From Mycobacterium neglectum (GTDB lineage Bacteria > Actinomycetota > Actinomycetes > Mycobacteriales > Mycobacteriaceae): a DNA stretch of 64,000 nt. Both the position numbers and the translations under genes were made by a program. Where the stretch lies: NCBI RefSeq assembly GCF_002591975.1, contig NZ_NVQE01000024.1:1-64000 (forward strand), read 5' to 3'. How positions within the stretch are numbered: position 1 is the first letter of the stretch; each line of letters opens with the position of its first letter. Under the pieces are notes generated by a model, which saw only the letters and a list, made by a program, of their open reading frames with translations, was not told where the DNA came from and ran no database searches. Positions 16,381-24,695 of the stretch are shown in pieces.

Positions 16381-17622
16381 CTACACACCGAACAATTTGA
16401 TGCCGAGCCACAGGCTCGATACGGACGCCAGCAGAGTCAACGGCACCGTGCACAGCCCGATGCGGGTGAACTCGACGAACCCGGCGGGCATCTCCCTGCG
16501 AACGACGCCACGCCACAGTAGGTTGGCCAATGATCCGACGTAGGTCAGATTCGGCCCGACATTGACCCCGATCAGCACCGCGAGCACGGCGGCGGGGCCC
16601 GACCCCGCGACCAGGGGAAGCATCACCAGGACCGCGGGCAGGTTGTTGACGAGGTTGGACAACACGGCAGCGATCGCCGCGATCCCGAGAAGCGCGGGCA
16701 GAGTGCTGCCGGTGGGCAGCACGTCGTACATCGCGGCGTCGAGGCCGTGCAGCATCACCGCATCGACGACCACACCGAGGCACAGCACGAATGCCAGGAA
16801 CGGAGCATCGACGGCTTTGGCGATGCGCGTGACCGTGGTGTCGCGGCGGGCGAGGGCGCGGATGCCGAGGACAGTCGCACCGGCCAGGGCCGCCCACGCG
16901 GGGGAGTGCCCGAAGAGCGAGGTCACCGCGAAGCCGACGAGGGTGAGCGCGAGCACGAGCAGTACGAAAATCGGCACGTGCACCCGCTCGGAGTCGTCGA
17001 CCCGACTTGGCGCGATCGACAGGTCGCGCTTGAAAAGCCAACGCAAGAGCAGAAATTCGACGGCGATGGCCGCCAGCCACGGCAGAGTCATGAGGGCGGC
17101 GAAATGCAGGAACGAGAGGCCCGCAGCCGTGAAAGCCAGCAGGTTGGTCAGGTTCGACACCGGCAGCAGCAGCGACGCGCTGTTCGCCAGGTGAGCGGTG
17201 GCATACACGTGCGGTCTGGCGGGCACTGTCAACGTGCGCGCCGTCGCGAGCACGACGGGCGTAAGCAGCACGACCGTCGCGTCGAGACTCAGGATCGCGG
17301 TGGTAGCCGATGCGACGACGAACACCATGGACAGCAGGTGCTTGGGGTTGCCCGCGCTGAACCGCGCCATCGCGACCCCGGCCGCGCGAAACAGTCCCTC
17401 GTCATCGCAGAGCCGCGCCAACACCAGGATCGCGGCGAGAAATCCGACGACCGGCAGGAGCCGGTTCACCTCGGCGAGGGCCTCGGGTGCGGTGATGACG
17501 CCTGCCGCGATAAGCGTTGCCGCGGCGGGGATTGCGACGATGGCCTCGGGCCAGCCGTGCGGGCGCATGATGGCGAACAGCAGCACGACGGCGAGTGCGA
17601 CGAGCGCCAGACTCAATTCCAC
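16381..17622 (-). CDS. arsB2: ArsB/NhaD-type anion permease (arsB2-like)
   Basis: This is a 413-residue integral membrane protein with about ten to twelve hydrophobic segments, of the ArsB/NhaD ion-transporter superfamily. It matches Rv3578 in length and position. Conserved features include the helix SLDATVVLLTPVV and the NLVNNLPAVLV segment near the C-terminus. Arsenite export is the name-based guess; the true substrate is unknown and no arsR or arsC is nearby. GTG 17622 overlaps the metallo-hydrolase gene by 10 bp, so the two are likely cotranscribed and coupled. Confidence 0.85.
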   Translation of the reverse strand: MELSLALVALAVVLLFAIMRPHGWPEAIVAIPAAATLIAAGVITAPEALAEVNRLLPVVGFLAAILVLARLCDDEGLFRAAGVAMARFSAGNPKHLLSMVFVVASATTAILSLDATVVLLTPVVLATARTLTVPARPHVYATAHLANSASLLLPVSNLTNLLAFTAAGLSFLHFAALMTLPWLAAIAVEFLLLRWLFKRDLSIAPSRVDDSERVHVPIFVLLVLALTLVGFAVTSLFGHSPAWAALAGATVLGIRALARRDTTVTRIAKAVDAPFLAFVLCLGVVVDAVMLHGLDAAMYDVLPTGSTLPALLGIAAIAAVLSNLVNNLPAVLVMLPLVAGSGPAAVLAVLIGVNVGPNLTYVGSLANLLWRGVVRREMPAGFVEFTRIGLCTVPLTLLASVSSLWLGIKLFGV

Positions 17623-18533
17623 GGGTCTGCGCGCTGCCAGAGCGTCGGCAGATGCAGCGCGACACCGTCCTCCCCGGCCAGCCGGGACAACACCCGCATA
17701 GTGACGTCGAGGTCGTCGCCCGCGTACGGCAATGCGCGCAGCGGCTTGTGCAGGGGCCGGAAGAAGTCGTCCCAGTGGGTCAGCACGACGCGGCGTGCTC
17801 CGACAGCGCGTACCGCCTGTGCCCAGTAGTCGAGCAGATATTGCTCCGGCTGGACGCCGAGTTGGCCGACCCCGAGGTACACGACGTCTGCGCGTTGACC
17901 GGCCAGCGCACCGGGAACGAAGCCGGCGCTGCCGACGATCAGCAGCCGCCGGTCGGACGGCCGGTGATGCACCAGGGTCGACCATGCCTCACCGCACTTG
18001 TAGGCCGACGCCCGCGCGGGTGGTGCGATCGGTTCGGTGATGACGCCGGGAAAGCGATCGGGTGGGCAGTGTTCGGACTCGACCAGCGTGACGTCGTATG
18101 CCCCAAGGGTTATCGCCTCGCCCGGCGTGACCACGACGAGGCGGTCGTCGGGCAAGCCGTGCCCGAGGCCCACCTGTCTCGCCGACTTTCCGCCGACCAC
18201 TTTCGCGCCGGTGCGCTCGGCGACGGCCGCAGTGTCCATCGCGTGGTCGAAATGGGTGTGCACCGGCATCACCGCCTCCAGGCGCTGGATCCCGATGCGC
18301 GCCAGGGATCCGTCGATGCGGGGTGCCGACGGCGACAACGACCGCAGCCCGACCTCGGCGAGGCTCGGCCGGGAGAAGAAACCGTCGGTCATCACGGCCG
18401 ATTCGCCGTCATCGATCAGCAGCGTGGTGACGCCCGCCCAGGTGACCGTCAACGGCGCGCCGTCGCGCGCGGCAGGCGCGTCGAAGTAGCCGGCGTAGTC
18501 GGCAAGGTTCGGCCTGCCCAGTCTGAGGCGCAT
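17613..18533 (-). CDS. Metallo-beta-lactamase-fold hydrolase (Rv3577-like)
   Basis: This is a 306-residue cytosolic protein of the UlaG/YycJ-like metallo-hydrolase group. The HTHFDHAMD motif (HxHxDH) near residue 92 should bind two zinc ions, and further ligands lie at GSAGF and the C-terminal LTHWDD. The substrate is unknown. It is cotranscribed with arsB2 and lies 30 bp downstream of the Mrf-like gene on the same strand, so it could be read through from the zinc-controlled promoter. Order and length match Rv3577. Confidence 0.85.
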   Translation of the reverse strand: MRLRLGRPNLADYAGYFDAPAARDGAPLTVTWAGVTTLLIDDGESAVMTDGFFSRPSLAEVGLRSLSPSAPRIDGSLARIGIQRLEAVMPVHTHFDHAMDTAAVAERTGAKVVGGKSARQVGLGHGLPDDRLVVVTPGEAITLGAYDVTLVESEHCPPDRFPGVITEPIAPPARASAYKCGEAWSTLVHHRPSDRRLLIVGSAGFVPGALAGQRADVVYLGVGQLGVQPEQYLLDYWAQAVRAVGARRVVLTHWDDFFRPLHKPLRALPYAGDDLDVTMRVLSRLAGEDGVALHLPTLWQRADPWN

Positions 18534-18563
18534 AGCGCCAACCTTAGGCGCGGCTCCCGGGCT

Positions 18564-19745
18564 TCATCGCTCGTCTCCTTCGTGGTTTCTGGCTATGTCG
18601 CCGGCGTGTTCGGTCATGTCGTCGCACGGGTCGGAGTGCCAATCGCCGAACGGATCGGTGTAAGCGGGCCACTGGTGTGGCCGCGCCATCTCCTCGTCGG
18701 TCAGCAGTGCCGTCTGCAGCCCATCGACGATGGTCCCGGGTTCGGCCCCGCAGACCAGAACCGTCAACGCCACGTGGCGATCACCGACAACCTCGTCCCA
18801 GTCGGCTGAGGCCAGCGCGCACCGCTGCGGATCCGCATAGGCCAGCTGACTCGAAGTCATTGCGGCCAGCCATCTTCCGGCGTACTCGGTGCGCAGTCCA
18901 CCGCCGGCGGATTCGATCCACATGGCGTCGTTGAAGCGGTTGGCCAGCCACATCCTGCCCCGCGTTCGCACGACGCCGTCCAGGAGGAGGTCCAACGCGG
19001 CGTGTAGGCGTTCGGGGTGAAACGGCCGCCGGGCCGAGAAGAAGACGAGTCCGATGTCGCCATCGGCGTGCAGCGACGGCTGACCGGCGAGCAGTGGATC
19101 GTGGGGGTTGTCGCTGCGCCCGCGACGGCTGTCGGGCTCGAGATTGGCCAGCGCCGTCTCGACGCGTGCTGATCCGACGGTGAGTCGTGCGAGCGGTGCC
19201 AGCCTTCGCAACACCGACAACGTCCGTGGGTCGGGTTCGGTCAGTACCAAAGCATCGGCGAACTCGGCCTGAGCCACCACCACCTGCGCCACGGTGCGCC
19301 CGTCGGCGAGATCGTCCTCACCGAGGGATTGACTCAGCCAGTTGGTGGAGTCAATGCACGCGATCACCGCGTCGATTCGTACGTCACACGCGGCCGGTCC
19401 GTCGAGGTAGCCGGGGCCGACGCGGACCCGGACGTTGTTGATGGCCCAGCAGACAGGTTCGGGTTCCAGCCAGGGCATCAGGCGTACGGCGATGCGGTCG
19501 ACATCGTCTCGGCGGTGCAATCTGCGCAGAAGCACGAGAAGGTCGTTGCGCACCGTGCATGTGACGCAGCCCTTCTTGAGCTCCAGCGGCCATTCCGACG
19601 TGTCACCGGCCACGCTCACGCGCCGCACCACCACCTGACCGTCGAACCTGTGCTCGACGACGACGGTGCGTGGCCGATTTCCAACGACCTCGACGACGCC
19701 CTCGGTATCGCCCTGGCCGCAGACCAGGACCACCGGAGTCCGCAT
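18564..19745 (-). CDS. mrf: CobW-like ribosome-hibernation recruitment factor (Mrf / Rv0106 family)
   Basis: This is a 393-residue protein of the CobW/COG0523 superfamily, very like M. tuberculosis Rv0106 as I remember it. The usual Walker A is degenerate: the N-terminus reads VVLVCGQGDTEG with no GKT/S, so GTP binding is doubtful. The metal motif is GCVTC in place of GCxCC. The CobW C-terminal domain is present. In mycobacteria the related Mrf is made under zinc starvation and recruits the hibernation factor Mpy to zinc-free ribosomes. Here it is divergent from zinc-free ribosomal protein genes across a shared Zur-type dyad, which supports that role. ATG 19745 has the strong ribosome-binding site AAGGAGG. 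Confidence 0.85.
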   Translation of the reverse strand: MRTPVVLVCGQGDTEGVVEVVGNRPRTVVVEHRFDGQVVVRRVSVAGDTSEWPLELKKGCVTCTVRNDLLVLLRRLHRRDDVDRIAVRLMPWLEPEPVCWAINNVRVRVGPGYLDGPAACDVRIDAVIACIDSTNWLSQSLGEDDLADGRTVAQVVVAQAEFADALVLTEPDPRTLSVLRRLAPLARLTVGSARVETALANLEPDSRRGRSDNPHDPLLAGQPSLHADGDIGLVFFSARRPFHPERLHAALDLLLDGVVRTRGRMWLANRFNDAMWIESAGGGLRTEYAGRWLAAMTSSQLAYADPQRCALASADWDEVVGDRHVALTVLVCGAEPGTIVDGLQTALLTDEEMARPHQWPAYTDPFGDWHSDPCDDMTEHAGDIARNHEGDER

Positions 19746-19762
19746 CGTTACCCTCCTTGACT

Positions 19763-19781
19763 AATGAAAACGATTATCATT
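19763..19781 (+). promoter_or_regulatory. Zur-type operator between mrf and rpmB2
   Basis: AATGAAAACGATTATCATT is an imperfect 9-1-9 dyad (14 of 18 paired positions symmetric) in the 64-bp gap between divergent zinc-starvation genes. It matches the AT-rich Fur/Zur box style of mycobacteria. It lies 17 bp from the mrf ATG and 28 bp from the rpmB2 ATG, so one bound dimer could repress both. A very similar box precedes znuA. Confidence 0.85.
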
Positions 19782-19809
19782 TACATTAGAGCACGAGGAA
19801 AGGAGATGT

Positions 19810-20046
19810 ATGTCCGCGCATTGTCAGGTCACCGGTCGCGTACCCGGCTTCGGCAACACGGTGTCGCACTCCCACCGGCGCACCCGCCGACGGTGGAACC
19901 CCAATATTCAGACGAAGACGTACTACCTGCCATCGGAGGGCCGCCGGATCAAACTTCGCATCAGCACCACGGGAATCAAGGTTGTCGACCGCGACGGCAT
20001 CGAGGCCGTCGTCGCCCGACTGCGTCGTCAAGGGACGAAAATCTGA
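19810..20046 (+). CDS. rpmB2: Zinc-independent ribosomal protein L28 paralog
   Basis: This is a 78-residue L28. The zinc-binding CxxC pairs of the zinc-dependent form are missing, leaving a single Cys (MSAHC), so it is the 'C-minus' type that replaces its zinc-bound counterpart when zinc is scarce. The body (PGFGNTVSHSHRRTRRRW, and IKVVDRDGIEAVV) is typical of L28. The ribosome-binding site is GGAAAGGAG. Its TGA overlaps the L33 ATG by one base, so it begins a tightly coupled operon under the Zur-type box. Confidence 0.95.
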   Translation: MSAHCQVTGRVPGFGNTVSHSHRRTRRRWNPNIQTKTYYLPSEGRRIKLRISTTGIKVVDRDGIEAVVARLRRQGTKI

Positions 20047-20210
20047 TGGCGCGCACTGACATCAGGCCGATCGTCAAGCTGAAATCGACTGCAGGAACGG
20101 GCTATACGTACGTAACCCGGAAGAACCGCCGCAATGATCCCGACCGATTGGTGCTCCGCAAGTACGACCCGGTCATTCGCCGCCACGTCGGCTTCCGGGA
20201 GGAACGCTGA
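20046..20210 (+). CDS. rpmG2: Zinc-independent ribosomal protein L33 paralog
   Basis: This is a 54-residue L33 (MARTDIRPIVKLKSTAGTGY...RKYDPVIRRHVGF). It contains no cysteine, so the zinc ribbon of the zinc-dependent form is absent. Start and stop overlap the flanking genes by one base each (TGATG junctions), indicating translational coupling within the zinc-starvation operon. It is expected to replace the zinc-bound L33 in the 50S subunit. Confidence 0.95.
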   Translation: MARTDIRPIVKLKSTAGTGYTYVTRKNRRNDPDRLVLRKYDPVIRRHVGFREER

Positions 20211-20515
20211 TGGCCAAAAAATCGAAGATCGCCAAGAACGGGCAGCGCCGTCGTGCGGTCGCGCGTTACGCCGAACGGCGTGCCGAACTGAAGGACGCCA
20301 TCCGCCGGGGGACGCCCGAGGAACGGGCCGCGGCAGTGGCTGCACTCCAACGACTACCGCGCGATGCCAGCCCGGTACGGCTGCGGAATCGCGATGTGAT
20401 CGACGGCAGGCCGCGTGGACATCTGCGCAAGTTCGGATTGTCCCGAGTGATGGGCAAGAAAAGGCCTGCGACTCGCGATCAAGAACGCACGGGGGAGATG
20501 GCACTGTTGCCCTAG
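20210..20515 (+). CDS. rpsN2: Zinc-independent ribosomal protein S14 paralog
   Basis: This is a 101-residue long-form S14 without any cysteine, so it lacks the zinc finger of the short zinc-dependent form. Conserved segments are KKSKIAKNGQRR and the RNA-binding RDVIDGRPRGHLRKFGLSR. It is coupled to L33 by a one-base overlap. In M. tuberculosis and M. smegmatis the comparable cluster also contains rpsR2 (S18); none is found here, and a CobW GTPase gene follows instead. Confidence 0.95.
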   Translation: MAKKSKIAKNGQRRRAVARYAERRAELKDAIRRGTPEERAAAVAALQRLPRDASPVRLRNRDVIDGRPRGHLRKFGLSRVMGKKRPATRDQERTGEMALLP

Positions 20516-20531
20516 CGGTATTCTTCGCGTC

Positions 20532-21575
20532 GTGCGCGTGACGAATATCCCCGTCATCGCGTTGACCGGTTACCTCGGCGCGGGTAAGACGAGCCTTCTC
20601 AACCATGTCCTGCGGACCCCGAGAGCGCGAGTTGGCGTGATCATCAACGATTTTGGCGCGATCAACGTAGATGCCGGGCTGGTCACCGGCCAGATCGACG
20701 AACCCAGCTCGATCACCGGTGGCTGTGTGTGCTGTCTACCGGACAACGGCGGACTCGACGATGCGCTGACCAAGCTCGCCGATCCACGGCTTGACCTCGA
20801 CGCCATCATCGTCGAGACCAGCGGCCTGGCCGACCCAGTCGCCGTAACGCGGCTGATCCGCTTCAGCGGCGTTGCCGGCGTGCGGCCAGGTGGCATTGTG
20901 GATGTCATCGACGCCGTCACCCATTTCGATGTCGTGGATTGCAATTCCAGTCCGCCTGCGCGTTATGCCGCGGCATCGTTGGTGGTCGTCAACAAACTGG
21001 ATCAACTACCCGCAGCGGATCGGGCACCGATGCTCGAGCGTATCGAGCGGCGTGTCCGCGAACGCAATCCGGTAGCCCCTGTCGTCGGGACGGTCGGAGC
21101 ACGAATAGACCCCGCACTCCTGTACGACTTGCCTGTGTCGGGGGACGAGCCGGGCCAGCTCTCGTTACGCGAACTCCTCTTCGACTCCGCGACGGACGAG
21201 GCGCCGCGCGCTCACGCGGACGACGGCCATGCCAACGCCGACGCGGTCACGGCCACCAGCTCGGGATGTATCGACCCGGGCAAACTTCTCGATCTGATGG
21301 AGGATCCACCGTCCGGGGTGTATCGACTCAAGGGCACGATCGCCGTCCGATATCGAACCGCAGTGCGGACCTACGTCGCGAATCTGGTTGGCCCGGCCAT
21401 TCATATCGCCACCGCTGTGACAACGGCGACGCCGAACAGTCTCGTCGCCATCGGTATGGATCTCGACACGGAGCGCGTGCGCGACCGCCTTCACGAGGCG
21501 CTTGGTCCAAAGGATGGCAATGCTCCGGCCGACGCTATTCGCCGTCTGCAGCGCTATCGCCGTCTCAGCCTGTGA
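20532..21575 (+). CDS. CobW/COG0523 GTPase, probable zinc metallochaperone
   Basis: This is a 347-residue G3E GTPase. Walker A is GYLGAGKTSLL near residue 12, the metal motif is GGCVCCLP near residue 62, and the guanine-specificity motif is NKLD near residue 156. The CobW C-terminal domain begins after a linker carrying His/Asp residues (HADDGHANAD). Unlike the divergent Mrf-like protein, all GTPase motifs are intact. It lies 16 bp after rpsN2 in the zinc-starvation operon, so it likely delivers scarce zinc to client proteins. GTG start at 20532 or 20538. Confidence 0.88.
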   Translation: MRVTNIPVIALTGYLGAGKTSLLNHVLRTPRARVGVIINDFGAINVDAGLVTGQIDEPSSITGGCVCCLPDNGGLDDALTKLADPRLDLDAIIVETSGLADPVAVTRLIRFSGVAGVRPGGIVDVIDAVTHFDVVDCNSSPPARYAAASLVVVNKLDQLPAADRAPMLERIERRVRERNPVAPVVGTVGARIDPALLYDLPVSGDEPGQLSLRELLFDSATDEAPRAHADDGHANADAVTATSSGCIDPGKLLDLMEDPPSGVYRLKGTIAVRYRTAVRTYVANLVGPAIHIATAVTTATPNSLVAIGMDLDTERVRDRLHEALGPKDGNAPADAIRRLQRYRRLSL

Positions 21576-21585
21576 GAGCGGCCAC

Positions 21586-22341
21586 CTAGGCGAACGCCTT
21601 GAGCTCGACTCCGTCGACCTTCAGCCGCTCACGGACCGCGTTGGCGATCTGAACCGCGCCAGGTGAATCCCCGTGCACGCAAACCGATTCGACGGTGATC
21701 GGAATCGTGGATCCGTCGGCCGCTGCGACGCGTCCGGCCGTCACCATCGATGACACCCGGTCGGCGATCTCCTCGACGTCATGCAGCACAGCGTTGGGCA
21801 GTCGTCGTGACACCAGCTGCCCGTCGGAGCGATATGCGCGGTCGGCGAACGCCTCGGGCACGGTGCGCAGGCCAAGGTCCTGCGCTTCGCCGAAGAACAC
21901 CGAGCCGGACAGGCCCAGCACGGGCAGGGCCGGGTCGACGGCGTGTACCGCCTCGGCGACCGCCCGCGCCTGATCGTGATTGGTGACGATCGCGTTGTAC
22001 AGCGCGCCATGGGGTTTCACGTAGCTGACCGCCGAGCCGGCGACGCGGGCGATCGCCTGCAGAGCGCCGATCTGGTAGATCACGTCGGCCTTCAGATCTT
22101 CTGGATCGGCATCGATGAAGCGTCTGCCGAAGCCGGCAAGGTCGAGATAGCTGACCTGCGCGCCGATCCGCACACCGCGTTCGGCGGCCGCCCGGCACGT
22201 CCGGAGCAACAGCGCAGAGTCACCGGCGTGGAAGCCGCAGGCGACGTTGGCGCTGGTGACGAGATCGAGCATGGCGTCGTCGTCACCGAGTTTCCACACT
22301 CCGAAGCTCTCGCCCAGATCGGCGTTGAGGTCGACGGTCAC
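21586..22341 (-). CDS. pxpA: 5-oxoprolinase subunit A (LamB/YcsF family)
   Basis: This is a 251-residue PxpA-type protein. The hallmark start VTVDLNADLGESFG and the motifs SANVACGFHAGD, SYVKPHGALYN and VCVHGDSPGA are present. With PxpB and PxpC, which are not in this window, it forms an ATP-dependent 5-oxoprolinase that converts pyroglutamate to glutamate. GTG 22341 is chosen because it begins exactly at the conserved motif and overlaps the bluB stop by four bases (GTGA), showing coupling to bluB upstream. Confidence 0.9.
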   Translation of the reverse strand: MTVDLNADLGESFGVWKLGDDDAMLDLVTSANVACGFHAGDSALLLRTCRAAAERGVRIGAQVSYLDLAGFGRRFIDADPEDLKADVIYQIGALQAIARVAGSAVSYVKPHGALYNAIVTNHDQARAVAEAVHAVDPALPVLGLSGSVFFGEAQDLGLRTVPEAFADRAYRSDGQLVSRRLPNAVLHDVEEIADRVSSMVTAGRVAAADGSTIPITVESVCVHGDSPGAVQIANAVRERLKVDGVELKAFA

Positions 22342-23012
22342 GTCGACCAGCCTACGATCGGCGCGGGAGTGACCCAGGTGTTCTCGGACACGAACTCGCT
22401 CAGCGGCCGCCCGACCGCCCACTCGTCAATCTCGAGTTGCGGACGTTCGGGAAACTCCGGCACCGGTCCGAGGCACAAAACGGCGACGGGCTCGGCGTCG
22501 TCGGGGATTCCGAGGAGTTGCGCCAGCCGACGGGGATCGAAGATCGACACCCATCCCATACCGAGACCTTCGGCGCGCGCGGCCAGCCACAGGTTCTGGA
22601 TCGCGCACGACACCGACGCGAGGTCCATCTGCGGCAGCGTGCGCCTGCCGAACACGTGGGCGGCCCTGCCGTCGCCCAGTGCGACGACGAACAGCTCGGC
22701 GCAGTCCAGGATGCCCTCGACCTTGAGTGCCAGGAACTCGTCGCTGCGCGGGCCGAGCGCCTCCGCCGTACGCAGCCGTTCCTCGTCGACGACGGCGTGG
22801 ATGTCTCGTCGCAGCGCGGGTTCGGTGATCCGGATGAACCGCCACGGCTGCATCAGCCCGACGCTGGGTGCGGCGTGGGCGGCCTGTAGCAATCGGACCA
22901 GCACTTCCTCGGGAATCGCCGAGTCGGCGACGAAGCGGCGCAGGTCTCGGCGTTCGGCGATCACCCGGTAGATCGCGCTTCGGTCCGCGGGGCTGAACGC
23001 GTGATCGGTCAC
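22338..23012 (-). CDS. bluB: 5,6-dimethylbenzimidazole synthase BluB / nitroreductase family
   Basis: This is a 224-residue flavoenzyme-fold protein that fits BluB, which cannibalises FMNH2 to make the lower ligand of vitamin B12. Motifs include RRDLRRF, AHAAPSVGLMQPWRF, and the C-terminal GMGWVSIFDP with LCLGPVPEFP. GTG 23012 is used because the frame further upstream is antisense to the sulfurtransferase. It is coupled to pxpA by a GTGA overlap. A generic nitroreductase is the alternative, but the QPWRF and GWVSIFDP segments favour BluB. Confidence 0.87.
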   Translation of the reverse strand: MTDHAFSPADRSAIYRVIAERRDLRRFVADSAIPEEVLVRLLQAAHAAPSVGLMQPWRFIRITEPALRRDIHAVVDEERLRTAEALGPRSDEFLALKVEGILDCAELFVVALGDGRAAHVFGRRTLPQMDLASVSCAIQNLWLAARAEGLGMGWVSIFDPRRLAQLLGIPDDAEPVAVLCLGPVPEFPERPQLEIDEWAVGRPLSEFVSENTWVTPAPIVGWST

Positions 23013-23042
23013 GCCGATGAGCCTAGGTGGCACGATCGAAGG

Positions 23043-23849
23043 GTGACTCATGACCAGGTGCTGATCAGCGCGACGGAACTGGAGCAGCTTCTCATTGACG
23101 GCGATCCCGTCACCATCCTCGACGTGCGCTGGCAGCTCGCGGCGCCCGACGGCCGCGCCGCGTACGAAGAAGGACACATTCCCGGTGCCGTGTACGTCTC
23201 GCTCGAGGACGAGCTCAGCGACCACACCGTCAGCGGACGCGGACGCCACCCCCTGCCGTCCGGTCGCGATCTCGAGGCGGCGGCCAGGCGATGGGGTGTG
23301 CGCCGCGGTGTGCCCGTCGTCGTCTACGACGATTGGAACCGGGCCGGGTCGGCACGCGCCTGGTGGGTGCTGACCGCGGCGGGCGTCGAAGGCGTGCGGA
23401 TCCTCGACGGCGGACTGCCCACATGGCGAGGTCCGCTCGAAAGCGGTTCGGTGACGGCGCCGCCCGGTGATCTCACGGTGAAGCACGACGACCTGTACAC
23501 CGGTGCGCTCCCGACGCTCACCGCCGAGCAGGCGGGTGCACCCGAGGTGACTCTCCTGGACGCGCGGGCGCCCGAACGTTTCCGCGGCGATGTCGAGCCC
23601 ATCGATCCGGTTGCGGGCCACATTCCCGGTGCCCGCAATGTGCCGAGCACCAGTCTGCTGGACGACGGCGGGCGCTTCGTTCCCGAGGTGCCGGAGTTCA
23701 GCGGCGCCGTCGGCGCCTACTGCGGGTCCGGTGTCACCGCCTCGGTCGTGGTCGCGGCACTTGCTGCTGCCGGTGTCGACGCCGCGCTGTATCCGGGTTC
23801 GTGGTCGGAATGGTCGTCGCAATCAACGCGTCCTGTTGAACGCGGATGA
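23043..23849 (+). CDS. Two-domain rhodanese-type sulfurtransferase
   Basis: This is a 268-residue protein with tandem rhodanese domains. The N-terminal one is catalytically inactive (ILDVRWQL, EEGHIPGAVYV). The C-terminal one has the active-site Cys in AYCGSGVTAS. The loop resembles 3-mercaptopyruvate or thiosulfate sulfurtransferases (SseA-like). Start GTG 23043, 30 bp from the divergent bluB. The 3' end overlaps the convergent znuB by 27 bp. Confidence 0.88.
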   Translation: MTHDQVLISATELEQLLIDGDPVTILDVRWQLAAPDGRAAYEEGHIPGAVYVSLEDELSDHTVSGRGRHPLPSGRDLEAAARRWGVRRGVPVVVYDDWNRAGSARAWWVLTAAGVEGVRILDGGLPTWRGPLESGSVTAPPGDLTVKHDDLYTGALPTLTAEQAGAPEVTLLDARAPERFRGDVEPIDPVAGHIPGARNVPSTSLLDDGGRFVPEVPEFSGAVGAYCGSGVTASVVVAALAAAGVDAALYPGSWSEWSSQSTRPVERG

Positions 23850-24695
23850 GCCACGGCGGCCGACGAGCCAGCACACCAGGAAGATCGCGAACGAGATCGT
23901 GGTGACGAACACCGATACCGGCACGCCGGGCGCGAGCGACAGCAGGATGCCTCCGACGGCAGACACCTCGGCGAAGATCACCGATGCCGCGATAGCCGCG
24001 CCGGGTGACGAGAACACCCGAACTGCCGCCGCCGCGGGTGTGATCAGCAGGGACATCACCAACAACGCCCCGACGATCTGCACGCCCTGGGCGGCGGTGA
24101 CCCCGACAAGAGCGGCGAACACAATGCCCAACGCCCGCACCGGAACTCCGCGTCCCGCGGCCACTTCGGGGTCGACGGTGGCGAACAGCAGTGGACGGTA
24201 GGACACCGCAAGAACGACGATGACGATCACCGACACCACTGCCAGCAACGCCAGTCCCGAGTAGCCGACGCCGACGATCTGCCCGGTCAACAGCGCGAAG
24301 CTCGTCCCGGTGCGGCCCGGGTAGAGATGGATGAACAGCACCGCCATACCGAGCCCGAACGCCAGCACCACGCCGATCGCCGAATCCCGTTCGCGGGTGC
24401 GCTGACCAAGGACGCCGAACAACACCGCCGCCAGCGCGCAGCCGACGAGCGCACCGACACCGACGTTGAATCCGGCGAGTAGGGCGAAAGCCGCTCCGGT
24501 CAAGGACAACTCGCTGGAACCGTGTACCGCGAACGACATTTGGCGCATCACGATGAAGGGCCCGATCAAGCCGGACACCAATGCGAGCAGTGCGGCGGCG
24601 AGCAACGCCTGCTGGACGAAGTCGCGGCGCAGCAGGTCGGCAGTGATGTCGAACGAGAACAGGTGGGCCAGTAGTTCGGTGAGCCGTTCATTCAT
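23823..24695 (-). CDS. znuB: Zinc ABC transporter permease ZnuB
   Basis: This is a 290-residue ABC-3 family permease with eight or nine hydrophobic helices. Characteristic segments are RQMSFAVHGSSELSLTGAA near residue 52 and GVQIVGALLVMSLLITPAAAA. It forms the membrane channel for zinc (or manganese) taken up by the ZnuA-ZnuC system. It overlaps znuC by eight bases and is last in the znuA-znuC-znuB operon. Confidence 0.93.
   Translation of the reverse strand: MNERLTELLAHLFSFDITADLLRRDFVQQALLAAALLALVSGLIGPFIVMRQMSFAVHGSSELSLTGAAFALLAGFNVGVGALVGCALAAVLFGVLGQRTRERDSAIGVVLAFGLGMAVLFIHLYPGRTGTSFALLTGQIVGVGYSGLALLAVVSVIVIVVLAVSYRPLLFATVDPEVAAGRGVPVRALGIVFAALVGVTAAQGVQIVGALLVMSLLITPAAAAVRVFSSPGAAIAASVIFAEVSAVGGILLSLAPGVPVSVFVTTISFAIFLVCWLVGRRGSSAFNRTR

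Noticed and set aside
16277..17080. Long N-terminal extension of the SGNH hydrolase frame.
   Set aside because: It overlaps arsB2 in another frame and is Arg-rich without motifs; ATG 16276 begins just before the GDS block.
16381..18533. Arsenic-resistance operon.
   Set aside because: Only a permease of the broad ArsB/NhaD family is present with a metallo-hydrolase; no arsR, arsC or acr3 is nearby, so the name is positional only.
18564..21575. The two CobW proteins as a recent tandem duplication.
   Set aside because: Their sequences share little beyond superfamily features, and one lacks the P-loop; they belong to different CobW subgroups.
23013..23822. Upstream extension of the bluB frame to 494 residues.
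   Set aside because: It is antisense to the two-domain sulfurtransferase, which shows clear rhodanese motifs.
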